Positions 55,312 through 64,000 of a stretch of DNA of 64,000 nt are shown here, piece after piece. A model generated the notes under the pieces. It was not told the origin of the DNA. It did not search any database and worked only from the letters and a program-made list of their open reading frames with translations. The stretch's first letter is position 1; each line of letters begins with the position of its first letter. Source of the stretch: Aquimarina intermedia (GTDB lineage Bacteria > Bacteroidota > Bacteroidia > Flavobacteriales > Flavobacteriaceae); the NCBI RefSeq assembly GCF_008124785.1, contig NZ_VNHU01000006.1, positions 62,001 through 126,000 on the forward strand, given 5' to 3'. The position numbers and the translations under genes are program-made.

Positions 55312-55741
55312 AATTTAAAGACCTCACATCTTTTTTTGTAAAGTGACTTTACCCAACAATCTAAAACCCAGCTTCTGCGGATAGACAATCTTAAAATAAT
55401 AAATATAGCATGATGATGCATTATTCTTTTAACCTACCACAAACAACATGGAGTATCTAGATAGCACCGTAAGACTAAAAATGATCTCGATGTCTTAGAT
55501 ATTTCAGGTATACATTTAAATTATGAAAAAAATCTTTTTATAGAGCATCCTCTATAACTAATAGTCGATTGATTTATACAATCTGCTAAGAAAAATTATC
55601 ACAGTTTTTTAACTGTATAACCTCACTTCTCTAGCTCTTGTCCAGTTAAAGCTCAATAGCATAAAAATATTTTAGATTAATTCCATATTCGTCACATCAG
55701 TTTTGACAGCAATATATTCTTTCTGTGTCACCACAAAAAAT
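55312..55741. other. Intergenic region, no gene seen
   Basis: About 430 AT-rich bases between two terminators. No credible reading frame; one small hairpin ACAGTT/AACTGT near 55599-55614. It may be decayed sequence, but no family was recognized. Confidence 0.5.
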
Positions 55742-55770
55742 CCCCCGAAAGCTACTACAGCCTCCGAGGG
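55742..55770 (-). terminator. Terminator after the small repeat lipoprotein gene
   Basis: On the reverse strand a 12-bp stem, including G-T wobble pairs, is followed by six T. It lies 31 bp after the stop of the 55801 gene. Confidence 0.75.
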
Positions 55771-55800
55771 AATAACCTAATCACTCTAACCAATCTTTAA

Positions 55801-56418
55801 TTACTTTATATATATTTCCGTACAGAAAATAATTTGTTCGCACGATTCAGAACTTGTAACCATACACACTTCATGTGTTCCTGCGATGAATTGGTATTTT
55901 AGGTAATCATCCTTCCCAATTCTATGGTTTACCATTTCTTTGTCCACTATCACTCCGTTTATCGTCCACCAGTATGAAGTTTTGGATACGTTTCTAAACA
56001 TGGAATGAAAATTAAATATTTTGTCATTTGACTTATCCTTTTGTACCTCAAAAAATAGCTTAGGACATTCAGTTCTTTTCTTCGTATTATCAACTTCAAC
56101 ACATTCTTCAATAAAACGACCATCTTTTGATGCGATAAAACAAATGATATTTAATTCATCATCTAATTGAGAAATAAAAGTGCCTTTTGAGGTTTTGTCT
56201 ATAGTTTCATTTGCTATTTTTCTTCCATTTACAGTCCACATACTATCGTATTCTCCAGACGACTGATATGCTGCTGCAAAAGTATACAGAGAATTAAATG
56301 AACTATTCTCAGAACCTATACTAAACTCTGGACTCTCATCAATCTCATTTTTTTCACAAGAGTATAATCCAAATGTTAGCAATTGCGACAAAAAAAACAG
56401 CTTACTGAGTATGCGCAT
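55801..56418 (-). CDS. Lipoprotein with one copy of the cysteine-bearing repeat
   Basis: 205 residues from the ATG at 56418 (MRILSKLFFLSQLLTFGLYS/C), preferred over an upstream start because the signal peptide begins there. The C-terminal 75 residues match the repeats of the 578-residue lipoprotein at 48407: YWWTINGVIVDKEMVNH, YQFIAGTHEVCMV and EQIIFCTEIYIK. The middle region has a similar but weaker repeat (SMWTVNGRKIANE). Divergent from the ECF sigma gene and on the other side of the susCD pair from its larger relative, so the two are probably parts of one system. Function unknown. Confidence 0.65.
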   Translation of the reverse strand: MRILSKLFFLSQLLTFGLYSCEKNEIDESPEFSIGSENSSFNSLYTFAAAYQSSGEYDSMWTVNGRKIANETIDKTSKGTFISQLDDELNIICFIASKDGRFIEECVEVDNTKKRTECPKLFFEVQKDKSNDKIFNFHSMFRNVSKTSYWWTINGVIVDKEMVNHRIGKDDYLKYQFIAGTHEVCMVTSSESCEQIIFCTEIYIK

Positions 56419-56580
56419 CGTCAAAATGTTAAAAGTTGTTGGATGTAAAACAAATGTATTATCATTGCCTACAGATATTAAACGCACTAAATAGGAGACA
56501 CCCCACCCTCACTATTAAAAAATATTTTTTTTGTATCTTTTAATATCTATAAAAAGAAACTGCATCTAAAACCAACTATA

Positions 56581-57102
56581 ATGCAAAATGAGGAAGGAAC
56601 GATCTGTAATGAACGTATTTTTAATGATTTTTTTAAAAGCAATGCCAGGCTTTTAAGAAACTATCTTTACTACAAATTTGGCGATCTAGATCAGGCAGAA
56701 GATTTAGTTCAAGAATCCTTTATAAAGTTATGGAACAATTGCTCTAAGGTATCTACTGGTAAAGCTAAAAGCTACGTCTATACTGTTGCTACAAATTTAG
56801 GAATTAGCATTACGCGTCATCAAAAAGTTAAATTTAAATATCAGGATTATGTAAAACATGTGAAGTCTGATGTAGATAATCAGTCTCCCGAGTTTTTAGC
56901 TTTAGAAGATGAATTTAAAGTTAAGCTCGATAACGCCCTTGCTAAACTTTCTGACAGACAACGTGAAGTTTTCCTACTTAGCCGAATTGACAAAAAAACA
57001 TATAAAGAAATTGCGCAATTATCCGATGTTTCTGTAAAGGCAGTTGAAAAGCTGATGCACAAAGCTTTACTATCTTTAAGAGAAAGTATCGGAAATATTT
57101 AA
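56581..57102 (+). CDS. ECF-type RNA polymerase sigma factor
   Basis: 173 residues. Region 2 (about 12-80) has FGDLDQAEDLVQESFIKLW; region 4 (about 110-170) has LSDRQREVFLLSRIDKKTYK and VSVKAVEKLMHKALLSLR. Typical of the FecI-like sigma factors of Bacteroidota. FecR follows 51 bp later and a TonB transducer after that, giving the classic surface-signalling trio. The genes it turns on may include the nearby susCD pair, but this is not shown by the sequence. Confidence 0.93.
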   Translation: MQNEEGTICNERIFNDFFKSNARLLRNYLYYKFGDLDQAEDLVQESFIKLWNNCSKVSTGKAKSYVYTVATNLGISITRHQKVKFKYQDYVKHVKSDVDNQSPEFLALEDEFKVKLDNALAKLSDRQREVFLLSRIDKKTYKEIAQLSDVSVKAVEKLMHKALLSLRESIGNI

Positions 57103-57153
57103 AAAAGGTAGGGTGTATTCATTTTTACGCGTTTACCTTATATATACAGTATT

Positions 57154-58068
57154 ATGATTGATTTAAAAAAAGATGAGACTTTTCTTGCTCGTTGGTTAAA
57201 CGGCGAATTGACAGAAATTGATTTAAAGGAGTTTGAGAAACATCCTGATTACAATTTTTATGTCAAATTAAAGCAGTCAACAGAACACCTGCCTTCACTC
57301 GCCTATGATGTAGATACGCATTTACAACGTATCCACGACAACAAGGAACGAAAAGAAACAAAAGATTCTAAAAAAGTGTTTAGACTGTTTCCAGTTCTCG
57401 CAATTGCTGCGTCGATACTAATTATCTTTGGTTTGTTTTTTTACAATCCCGACACCACAATTAGCACCGGACATGGGCAAATGCTAACCGTTGATCTACC
57501 TGATGGTTCACAAGTTATGCTTAATGCCATGTCACAAGTTGTTTTTAACAAAAGAGATTGGAACGCGCAAAGATCACTTAATCTGATTGGAGAGGCATTC
57601 TTTAAAGTTACTAATGGCAATACTTTTACGGTACACACAAAACATGGAGATATAACGGTACTGGGTACACAATTCAATGTTAATGTTGAAGATTCATTTT
57701 TTGAAGTTAGCTGTTATGAGGGGAAGGTCAAAGTTAAAAGCGCCACTCAAGAAAAAATACTTGTAAAAAATCAAATATTTCGTTCTATAAAGAATACCCC
57801 GCAAGATTTCTCTTCACAACTTCAAGAAAAACCTACATGGATAGATAATACAAGCAGTTTTTCTAGCGTACCTTTAAACACTGTTATTCAGGAACTTGAA
57901 GATCAATACAACATTAAAATTAACAATAGTAATCTCAAACTAGACATATTATATACAGGAACGTTCCCAAACGACAATTTAGATGTGGCACTTAGAAGTG
58001 TTTTTAGTACCTTAGGGATGAATTACAGATTATCAGAAAACAAAAAAGATGTGATGATCGAAAAGTAA
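57154..58068 (+). CDS. FecR-like anti-sigma factor
   Basis: 304 residues. A cytoplasmic N-terminus that binds sigma (about 1-75), one membrane segment (about 78-98, LFPVLAIAASILIIFGLFFY), the periplasmic FecR domain (about 105-200, ISTGHGQMLTVDLPDGSQVM and GEAFFKVTNG) and a C-terminal DUF4974 domain (about 230-300). Holds the ECF sigma factor until the transducer signals across the periplasm. The transducer gene starts 4 bp after its stop. Confidence 0.93.
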   Translation: MIDLKKDETFLARWLNGELTEIDLKEFEKHPDYNFYVKLKQSTEHLPSLAYDVDTHLQRIHDNKERKETKDSKKVFRLFPVLAIAASILIIFGLFFYNPDTTISTGHGQMLTVDLPDGSQVMLNAMSQVVFNKRDWNAQRSLNLIGEAFFKVTNGNTFTVHTKHGDITVLGTQFNVNVEDSFFEVSCYEGKVKVKSATQEKILVKNQIFRSIKNTPQDFSSQLQEKPTWIDNTSSFSSVPLNTVIQELEDQYNIKINNSNLKLDILYTGTFPNDNLDVALRSVFSTLGMNYRLSENKKDVMIEK

Positions 58069-58072
58069 TCAC

Positions 58073-60622
58073 ATGCCTAAAAAAATTTGCGTAATTTTAT
58101 TCCTTTGTAACGTATTGGTTTTCTCTCAAGAGAAAACCAATATTGTTATGTTTAAAGATGCTTATTTAATAGAAGCTTTACCTCAAATTGAGCAGTATTA
58201 CAATATTACGTTTTCTTATCTCGATCAAATTCTAGTTGACAAAACTATTTCTATACGTCTAACGCCTGAATTGAAACTGACTGATGTTTTAACACAGATC
58301 GAGCAACAAGCTTTATTGAAAATTGAAAATATCGGAACCACTATTTATTCTTTGAGACCTTATCAGTCACAAGACCGTATAACACTCTGCGCAACTTTAC
58401 TAGACGAACAGCAAATCTCCATCTCAAATGCTCAAATCACTACGCTACCAGAAAACAGCGTGGTTGTTACAGATGACAGAGGATATTTTATTATTGAAGA
58501 AATCCCTTACGGTTCTATTCTGGAAATCGATCTGCCAGGCTATGCTAAGAAACAGGTTTTAGCTTCAGAAATTTTTAATTCTACTTGCACCTATCTACAG
58601 TTATTTAGCGCTACGCTATCGTTGGATCAAGTGTTGATCAAGGACTTTATAGCTAAGGGGATTTCATTAAACCGTAAAACCATACAGATTAAAATCAAAG
58701 ATCTTCAAGCCCTACCAGGGCTAACAGAACCTGATATTCTCTACAGCATTCAATTAATCCCCGGTGTAAATAGTCCCTATGAGACTGCTTCCGGATTATA
58801 TGTACGCGGTAGCACTCCCCATCAAAATCTAGTATTATGGAACGGAATCAAGACATACCATCACTCACATTTATACGGTATGTTATCAGCCTTTAATCCC
58901 TATGCGGTCGATGAAGTTTTGTTTTATAAAAGTGGTACTCCGGAACATTATGGTGACCGCTTAGCAAGTATTATTGATATTCGAACCAGCTCGGAAATTT
59001 CAGATACCTTCAAGGGAAGTTTTGGGATCAATATGATCAATGCTGATGCCATCGTTGATATCCCGATTATAAAAGATCAGATGTCAATTAAACTCTCCGG
59101 AAGACGCTCTTATACCGATCAACTGGAAACATTTACTTATAAAAAATTAGCGGATAGAGCTTACCAAAACACTAAATTAAGAGATACACAACAATCAGAA
59201 TTAGGAGACAATACATTTTACTTTTTAGATTACAATGCCAGTATAAATTACAAAATAACCAAAAATGATACGCTTCAACTAAACACCTTATACAGTAAAA
59301 ACACCTTACAATTTGATCAAAATACTGACCAAAAATTCTATACCGATAATTTATTTACCGAAAATGAAGGATATAACGTAAAATGGAATCATAGATACGG
59401 TTCAAACCTAAAGCAAGAAATTTCACTTTACTATACAAAATATGCATTGAATTATGCCTTCAAAACTGATTCTATCACCAAAACTGTTGAAGTACGCGCT
59501 AAGGAAAATAGCATACGTGACCTTGGTGGAGCAATTAGTCTAAACTACGCTTTTGACAAAAAAAATACTATTTCTACAGGATATCAATATTCCAAAAAAC
59601 GCTTTAAACATGGTTTTGCTACTTCTACCCCTGAATATTTCTTAATTTTGGATCAAGATGATCGAAAATTAGAAACTCATGCAGGGCATTTTGGCTATCA
59701 GTATGATGATGCAAAAAATTGGTTTTTCTCCACGGGTGTGCGACTAAGTCATTATGCAGGATTACAAAAGACTTTTATAGAACCAAGAATAGTCATTCAA
59801 AAACATCTAACTCCTAATTTTGAAATTAATGCAACAGCAGAGTTTCGTTCACAAAGTGATAGTAACATCCGAGAATCTGTATTAAGTGATCTTGCCTTAG
59901 AGAACGAGATATGGAAACTTGCAGACACCATCAATTACCCTATTGCTACGAGCTCACAGTATTCAATGGGAGCAAGCTTTAAAAAAAGAGGATGGAATTT
60001 TGATACTGATTTTTATCACAAACACATAAAAGGAATTACAACACTTACTGCCGGCTTTATAAACCCTATTGATAATCAATATCATGAAGGAAAAAGCGAA
60101 ATCTATGGAATGGACGTTTTTGTCAAGAAAAAAATTAAACGCTTTAACTCTTGGTTGAGTTATTCGTACATTAATACTCAAAATTTTTTTTCTGGTGTTA
60201 ATGATAATAAATATTTCCCTGGTAATTGGAATATTAGACACTCCGTTCGATGGACCAGCTTTTACGATTTAGACAATTTCCGTTTTTCTCTAGGATGGTT
60301 TTGGCATTCTGGAAAAGCTTATACGCAAGTTAAAGAGGTTGAGGATGAAAATGGCATGGTAACGTTGCAATATGGAACTATTAACAGTACTTCTTTGCCA
60401 ACCTATCATCGAATGGATTTTTCAGTGATTTATAATTTTCAATTAAAACAACAATCTAAATTAAAATACAGACTTGGCCTTTCAATTCTTAATATTTATG
60501 ACAATAAAACTTTAATTAATAAAGAGGTACGATCCACCAATACCCTCGAAAACGAGTATATCTTTTCTGACAAGTATGGCATACGTTTTACCCCTAACGT
60601 TAGTTTAAGAGTTTTATGGTAA
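58073..60622 (+). CDS. TonB-dependent transducer with STN domain
   Basis: 849 residues. Signal peptide (about 1-19, ending VFSQ), then an STN domain (about 25-95, containing LPQIEQYYNITFSYLDQILV), a carboxypeptidase-like domain (about 105-180), a plug (about 200-330, GLYVRGSTPHQNLVLWNG) and a barrel ending in LRVLW. The STN domain contacts FecR in the periplasm, so this receptor both senses and perhaps imports a ligand. With sigma and FecR it forms a three-gene operon, closed by a strong terminator. Confidence 0.92.
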   Translation: MPKKICVILFLCNVLVFSQEKTNIVMFKDAYLIEALPQIEQYYNITFSYLDQILVDKTISIRLTPELKLTDVLTQIEQQALLKIENIGTTIYSLRPYQSQDRITLCATLLDEQQISISNAQITTLPENSVVVTDDRGYFIIEEIPYGSILEIDLPGYAKKQVLASEIFNSTCTYLQLFSATLSLDQVLIKDFIAKGISLNRKTIQIKIKDLQALPGLTEPDILYSIQLIPGVNSPYETASGLYVRGSTPHQNLVLWNGIKTYHHSHLYGMLSAFNPYAVDEVLFYKSGTPEHYGDRLASIIDIRTSSEISDTFKGSFGINMINADAIVDIPIIKDQMSIKLSGRRSYTDQLETFTYKKLADRAYQNTKLRDTQQSELGDNTFYFLDYNASINYKITKNDTLQLNTLYSKNTLQFDQNTDQKFYTDNLFTENEGYNVKWNHRYGSNLKQEISLYYTKYALNYAFKTDSITKTVEVRAKENSIRDLGGAISLNYAFDKKNTISTGYQYSKKRFKHGFATSTPEYFLILDQDDRKLETHAGHFGYQYDDAKNWFFSTGVRLSHYAGLQKTFIEPRIVIQKHLTPNFEINATAEFRSQSDSNIRESVLSDLALENEIWKLADTINYPIATSSQYSMGASFKKRGWNFDTDFYHKHIKGITTLTAGFINPIDNQYHEGKSEIYGMDVFVKKKIKRFNSWLSYSYINTQNFFSGVNDNKYFPGNWNIRHSVRWTSFYDLDNFRFSLGWFWHSGKAYTQVKEVEDENGMVTLQYGTINSTSLPTYHRMDFSVIYNFQLKQQSKLKYRLGLSILNIYDNKTLINKEVRSTNTLENEYIFSDKYGIRFTPNVSLRVLW

Positions 60623-60627
60623 ACTAA

Positions 60628-60661
60628 AAAAGTCCATTTTGAAGCTTCAAAATGGACTTTT
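60628..60661. terminator. Bidirectional terminator between the transducer gene and ndk
   Basis: A perfect 34-bp palindrome with arms AAAAGTCCATTTTGAA and its complement and T-runs on both strands, located between two convergent genes. Confidence 0.92.
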
Positions 60662-60680
60662 CTTATAACTCTCTACTATA

Positions 60681-61100
60681 TTAGAATTGCTCTCTACCCG
60701 AAAAATGAAAAGCACCTTCGATAGCAGCGTTCTCATCGCTATCACTACCGTGTACTGCATTCTCACTGATTGAAGTTGCAAATTTTTTACGGATTGTTCC
60801 CTCTGCCGCGTCTTCAGGATTTGTAGCTCCGATTAACGTTCTGAAATCCTCAACTGCATTCTCCTTTTCAAGAATTGCTGCCACGATAGGTCCACTTGTC
60901 ATATACTCAACAAGTTCTCCATAAAAAGGACGTTCGCTATGAACAGCATAAAACGCTTTGGCGTCATCTGTAGTAAGTTGAGTTAATTTCATCGCTACGA
61001 TTCTAAAACCTGAAGCTGCAATTTGCTCAAGGATTGCTCCGATATATCCTTTTCTTACCGCATCCGGCTTAAGCATTGTAAATGTTCTGTTTGTTGCCAT
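60681..61100 (-). CDS. ndk: Nucleoside diphosphate kinase
   Basis: 139 residues. [34 protein letters not shown], and the active-site region [12 protein letters not shown] with the phosphorylated histidine. Balances nucleoside triphosphates at the expense of ATP. Length is normal. Confidence 0.97.
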   Translation of the reverse strand: MATNRTFTMLKPDAVRKGYIGAILEQIAASGFRIVAMKLTQLTTDDAKAFYAVHSERPFYGELVEYMTSGPIVAAILEKENAVEDFRTLIGATNPEDAAEGTIRKKFATSISENAVHGSDSDENAAIEGAFHFSGREQF

Positions 61101-61348
61101 TATTATTGTATTGATTATTTTCCTCTTAACGAGGCTTTAAATTAATTTGGACACACCTAGCATATCCTTTTTTTTTGCAAAAGTATATATAAAAGCTTCA
61201 AATACAATATAAAATCTTAGAAACAATCAGTACCGTATATAATTCTGCCTTCCAATTTAATAATCTCGTTGCACTCCTAGCCCATCAGTTGTTTCCTAGA
61301 CCCATCTCTACAACAATTTAATAACATTTATTGTATATTCGCTGCTCT

Positions 61349-62365
61349 ATGAAAACACAAGAAATTGAAGCTTTAAAAGCACTCTTACAAGAATCAAAAA
61401 AAATTGTTATCGTGCCTCATAAGAATCCTGACGGTGATGCAATTGGCTCTACATTAGCGCTTACCCATTATTTAACCTCATTACATCATCAAGTAACTAT
61501 TATTTCACCTAATGATTATCCTGATTTTTTAAAATGGATTCCAGGTCAAGAAAATATCATAAATTATGATACTAATAATGAGCTAGGAGAACAATTAATC
61601 GCAGCGGCAGATCTTATTTTTACCTTAGATTTTAATCATCTCGGACGCTGCGGCGCATTAGAGACTCCATTACGCAATGCAGCGGCTACCTTTATAATGA
61701 TTGATCATCATCAACAACCTGATGACTATGCTTTTTTTACGTATAGCGATGTCACCATGAGTTCTACTTGCCAAATGGTATATCATTTTATAGAAATGAT
61801 GGGAGATCAAAATAACATTACGCCAGAAATTGCTACATGCATTTACGTAGGTATAATGACAGATACGGGATCATTCAGATTTAGATCCACAACAAGCACC
61901 ACACATAGGGTGATCGCTTCATTAATAGATCATGGTGCAGACAATACCGCAATTCATGAAAAAATTTATGACACAAATACCTACTCTCGACTTCAACTAC
62001 AAGGTGTTGCGTTGAAAAACTTGAAAGTACTACCCGAATATCGTACTGCATACATTACCATTACGCAAGAAGAATTGGATAAGCATAATTTTCGCAAAGG
62101 AGATACCGAAGGGTTTGTAAATCTCGGTTTGTCGCTACATAATATCGTATTTGCTTTAATATTTATTGAAAACAAAAGTGAAGGGATCATTAAGATATCA
62201 CTTAGATCAAAAGGTGACTTTTCTGTCAATGAATTTTCCAGAGCTCATTTTGAAGGTGGCGGGCACCATAACGCAGCCGGAGGAAAAAGTAATCTTTCGA
62301 TTGAAGAAACAGTTGCTAAATTAATTAGTATCTTACCCGACTATAAAAATGCCTTGAATTCATGA
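61349..62365 (+). CDS. nrnA: DHH-family oligoribonuclease/pAp phosphatase, NrnA-like
   Basis: 338 residues from the ATG at 61349. The DHH domain has PHKNPDGDAIGSTLALTHYL, FTLDFNHLGR and MIDHHQQPDDYA; the DHHA1 domain ends with GGGHHNAAGG. Degrades short RNA oligomers and dephosphorylates pAp. The stop overlaps the gldI start by 4 bp (ATGA), so translation is coupled. Confidence 0.92.
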   Translation: MKTQEIEALKALLQESKKIVIVPHKNPDGDAIGSTLALTHYLTSLHHQVTIISPNDYPDFLKWIPGQENIINYDTNNELGEQLIAAADLIFTLDFNHLGRCGALETPLRNAAATFIMIDHHQQPDDYAFFTYSDVTMSSTCQMVYHFIEMMGDQNNITPEIATCIYVGIMTDTGSFRFRSTTSTTHRVIASLIDHGADNTAIHEKIYDTNTYSRLQLQGVALKNLKVLPEYRTAYITITQEELDKHNFRKGDTEGFVNLGLSLHNIVFALIFIENKSEGIIKISLRSKGDFSVNEFSRAHFEGGGHHNAAGGKSNLSIEETVAKLISILPDYKNALNS

Positions 62366-62919
62366 GAACGATATGTCTAATTTTTGGCTTTCTAACCCTG
62401 ATGGTTACAAGTTGCAAGACACCCGAAGCTAGAAAACCGGTAAATATAAAGACGGGTTCATTTTTGGATGAATCTATTACCAGAAATAAAAAATTATCTG
62501 CTAAGGAAGAATCCCGCATTCTCAAAATTATCGAACAAGATACAATCCACGACTATAAAGCATCCGATGGGGGTTTTTGGTATTACTATCATACAAGAGA
62601 CACAACCTCAACGGTCGAATTTCCTAAATTTGGAGATCATGTTACCTTCAGTTACCAACTTAATGACCTTAATGATAATGTTATTTATACTAAAAAGGAA
62701 TTAGATACCGTTTCTTATACTATTGACAAAGAAGAATTATTTCTAGGTTTGAGAGAAGGACTTAAACTCATGAAGCCGGGAGAAATTATCACTTTCTTGT
62801 TTCCATCATATCAGGGCTATGGATATTATGGAGATGATAATAAAATAGGAACTAACATTCCGCTTAAAGCGAAAGTTACCTTACATACAATTAAACGAGA
62901 ATCAACACTTAAAAATTAA
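62362..62919 (+). CDS. gldI: Gliding-associated peptidyl-prolyl isomerase GldI
   Basis: 185 residues, lipobox VTS/C near Cys18. A FKBP-type domain (about 85-180) with LFLGLREGLKLMKPGEIITF and FPSYQGYGYYGDDNKIG. GldI lipoproteins are needed for gliding or type IX secretion in flavobacteria, probably by folding envelope proteins. Followed 14 bp later by a second isomerase gene, forming a folding-factor pair. Confidence 0.88.
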   Translation: MRTICLIFGFLTLMVTSCKTPEARKPVNIKTGSFLDESITRNKKLSAKEESRILKIIEQDTIHDYKASDGGFWYYYHTRDTTSTVEFPKFGDHVTFSYQLNDLNDNVIYTKKELDTVSYTIDKEELFLGLREGLKLMKPGEIITFLFPSYQGYGYYGDDNKIGTNIPLKAKVTLHTIKRESTLKN

Positions 62920-62933
62920 TATTTACTTAAAAA

Positions 62934-64000
62934 ATGAAAAAACTCAATCTTTTATTCCTAGCCGTATTAACGCTAATTATAAGTAGCTGTGAAGAGAAAT
63001 ATCCAGATCTAAAGGATGGTATGTACGCAGAAATAATTACTAATAAAGGTACTGCGGTTGCCGAATTATTTTATAAAGAAACACCAATGACGGTTGCCAA
63101 CTTTGTATCATTAGCCGAAGGTAACAATACTAAAGTTGACAGTGCTTACCAAGGTAAAAAATTCTATAACGGTATTATATTTCACCGTGTGATTAAGGAT
63201 TTTATGATACAAACGGGAGATCCGTTAGGAACAGGCTCGGGAGATCCGGGATATAAGTTTCCAGACGAAATCGTTGATAGCCTGACACATGATAATAAAG
63301 GAATTTTATCTATGGCCAACTCTGGACCAAACACCAACGGTAGCCAATTCTTTATTACCCTGAAGGCAACTCCATGGTTAGACGGTAAGCATACTGTTTT
63401 TGGTGAAATCGTCGAAGGTCAAGAAGTTGTAGACAGTATCGGAACAGTAACAACTAAAATTGCTGACAAGCCTGAAACTGATGTAAAAATGCTTGAGGTT
63501 AACATCATTAGAAAAGGTAAGGATGCTAAATCATTTGATAGTGAAGCCGTTTTTTCTGATAGAATTAAACAAATAGAAGAAGAAACTGCCGAAAAAGAGC
63601 GTATTCAAAAAGAAAAAAGTGAAAAAATCGCAGCACGCTACAGTGAATTAAAAACAAAAGCTGAAAAGCTAGAAAGCGGATTAGAAATTGTTTTTATTAA
63701 CAAAGGTGAAGGTAAACAACCTAAAATTGGCGATGTGGTTTTAGTAAATTACGAAGGATATTTTGCTGACGGTACTGCTTTTGATACAAACATTGCTGAT
63801 AAAGCCAAGGAGCTAGGTGTATTTAATGAGCGCAGAGCAGCCGATCCGAGAGGCTACGCTCCCATGCCGGTACCCTACTCTCCCGATGCACAAATGATTG
63901 CCGGATTTAAAGAAGGGATCCAACAAATGAAAGTTGGGGATAAAGCAGTTTTATTTTTACCGGCCCATTTAGCCTATGGCGAACGTGGTCAAGGTCCTAT
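62934..64000 (+). CDS. Cyclophilin-FKBP fusion isomerase lipoprotein (partial)
   Basis: Open from the ATG at 62934 to the window edge, with 355 complete codons. Lipobox ISS/C (Cys19). A cyclophilin domain (about 27-185) has FHRVIKDFMIQTGDP, MANSGPNTNGSQFFITL and WLDGKHTVFGEIVEG. A charged helical linker (about 205-240) leads into an FKBP domain starting near VVLVNYEGYFADGTAFDTN and reaching GFKEGIQQMKVGDKAVLFLP. The C-terminus is missing. Two different isomerase folds in one envelope lipoprotein suggest a periplasmic chaperone working with GldI. Confidence 0.9.
   Translation, partial: MKKLNLLFLAVLTLIISSCEEKYPDLKDGMYAEIITNKGTAVAELFYKETPMTVANFVSLAEGNNTKVDSAYQGKKFYNGIIFHRVIKDFMIQTGDPLGTGSGDPGYKFPDEIVDSLTHDNKGILSMANSGPNTNGSQFFITLKATPWLDGKHTVFGEIVEGQEVVDSIGTVTTKIADKPETDVKMLEVNIIRKGKDAKSFDSEAVFSDRIKQIEEETAEKERIQKEKSEKIAARYSELKTKAEKLESGLEIVFINKGEGKQPKIGDVVLVNYEGYFADGTAFDTNIADKAKELGVFNERRAADPRGYAPMPVPYSPDAQMIAGFKEGIQQMKVGDKAVLFLPAHLAYGERGQGP

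Overview
The window looks like AT-rich chromosomal DNA from a marine member of the Flavobacteriaceae (Bacteroidota). Evidence: two SusC/SusD outer-membrane import pairs, an ECF sigma/FecR/TonB-transducer cluster, the gliding-linked isomerase GldI, split methylmalonyl-CoA mutase genes, promoters of the Bacteroidota type (TTG/TTTG, 19 bases, TAnnTTTG), and many lipoprotein signal peptides. The species cannot be named from the sequence alone.

Layout. 1-633: start of a secreted metallopeptidase gene, cut by the window edge. 1244-2257: an intact MDR oxidoreductase gene. 2287-21540: a 19.25 kb genomic island next to a tRNA-Pro(GGG) gene. Its ends are a 17-bp direct repeat, one copy being the 3' end of that tRNA, and it holds a decayed tyrosine integrase and an IS3 remnant. 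Its main cargo (2375-16476) is a complete alginate polysaccharide utilization locus (PUL). The rest (16.7-21.3 kb) holds a second copy of the last 171 bp of the oxidoreductase gene, a small HTH protein, an M57-type metalloprotease lipoprotein, an 8-bp microsatellite and gene remnants. 21525-22482: two tRNA-Pro genes, the second with its own displaced 3'-end scar.

How the alginate genes work together. A surface lipoprotein with two PL7 lyase domains cuts alginate. SusD and SusC bind and import the oligomers. KdgF helps convert unsaturated uronate to the linear keto form (DEH). An MFS carrier crosses the inner membrane. An SDR reduces DEH to KDG, KdgK phosphorylates it, Eda splits KDPG, and a GapN-like dehydrogenase can oxidize the resulting glyceraldehyde 3-phosphate. 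A GntR/FadR-type regulator probably controls the system. A 12-bp palindrome (TTGGTwwACCAA) sits in the same position over the -7 box of the susC, lyase and gntR promoters. A possible antisense small RNA lies across the susC leader.

22.6-48.2 kb is mostly conserved core. It holds a TonB receptor/PQQ dehydrogenase/cytochrome c operon (a possible PQQ uptake-and-use unit), anmK, udk, an FtsB-like gene, mutA/mutB, parAB, dapB, lepB, two rhomboid proteases, mutL, ribH, recF and a DUF721 gene. 48.4-60.6 kb is a second accessory block. It holds a SusC/SusD pair flanked by two lipoproteins that share an unusual cysteine-bearing repeat, followed by an ECF sigma factor, FecR and an STN-bearing TonB transducer. 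60.7-64 kb holds ndk, nrnA, gldI and a truncated cyclophilin/FKBP gene.
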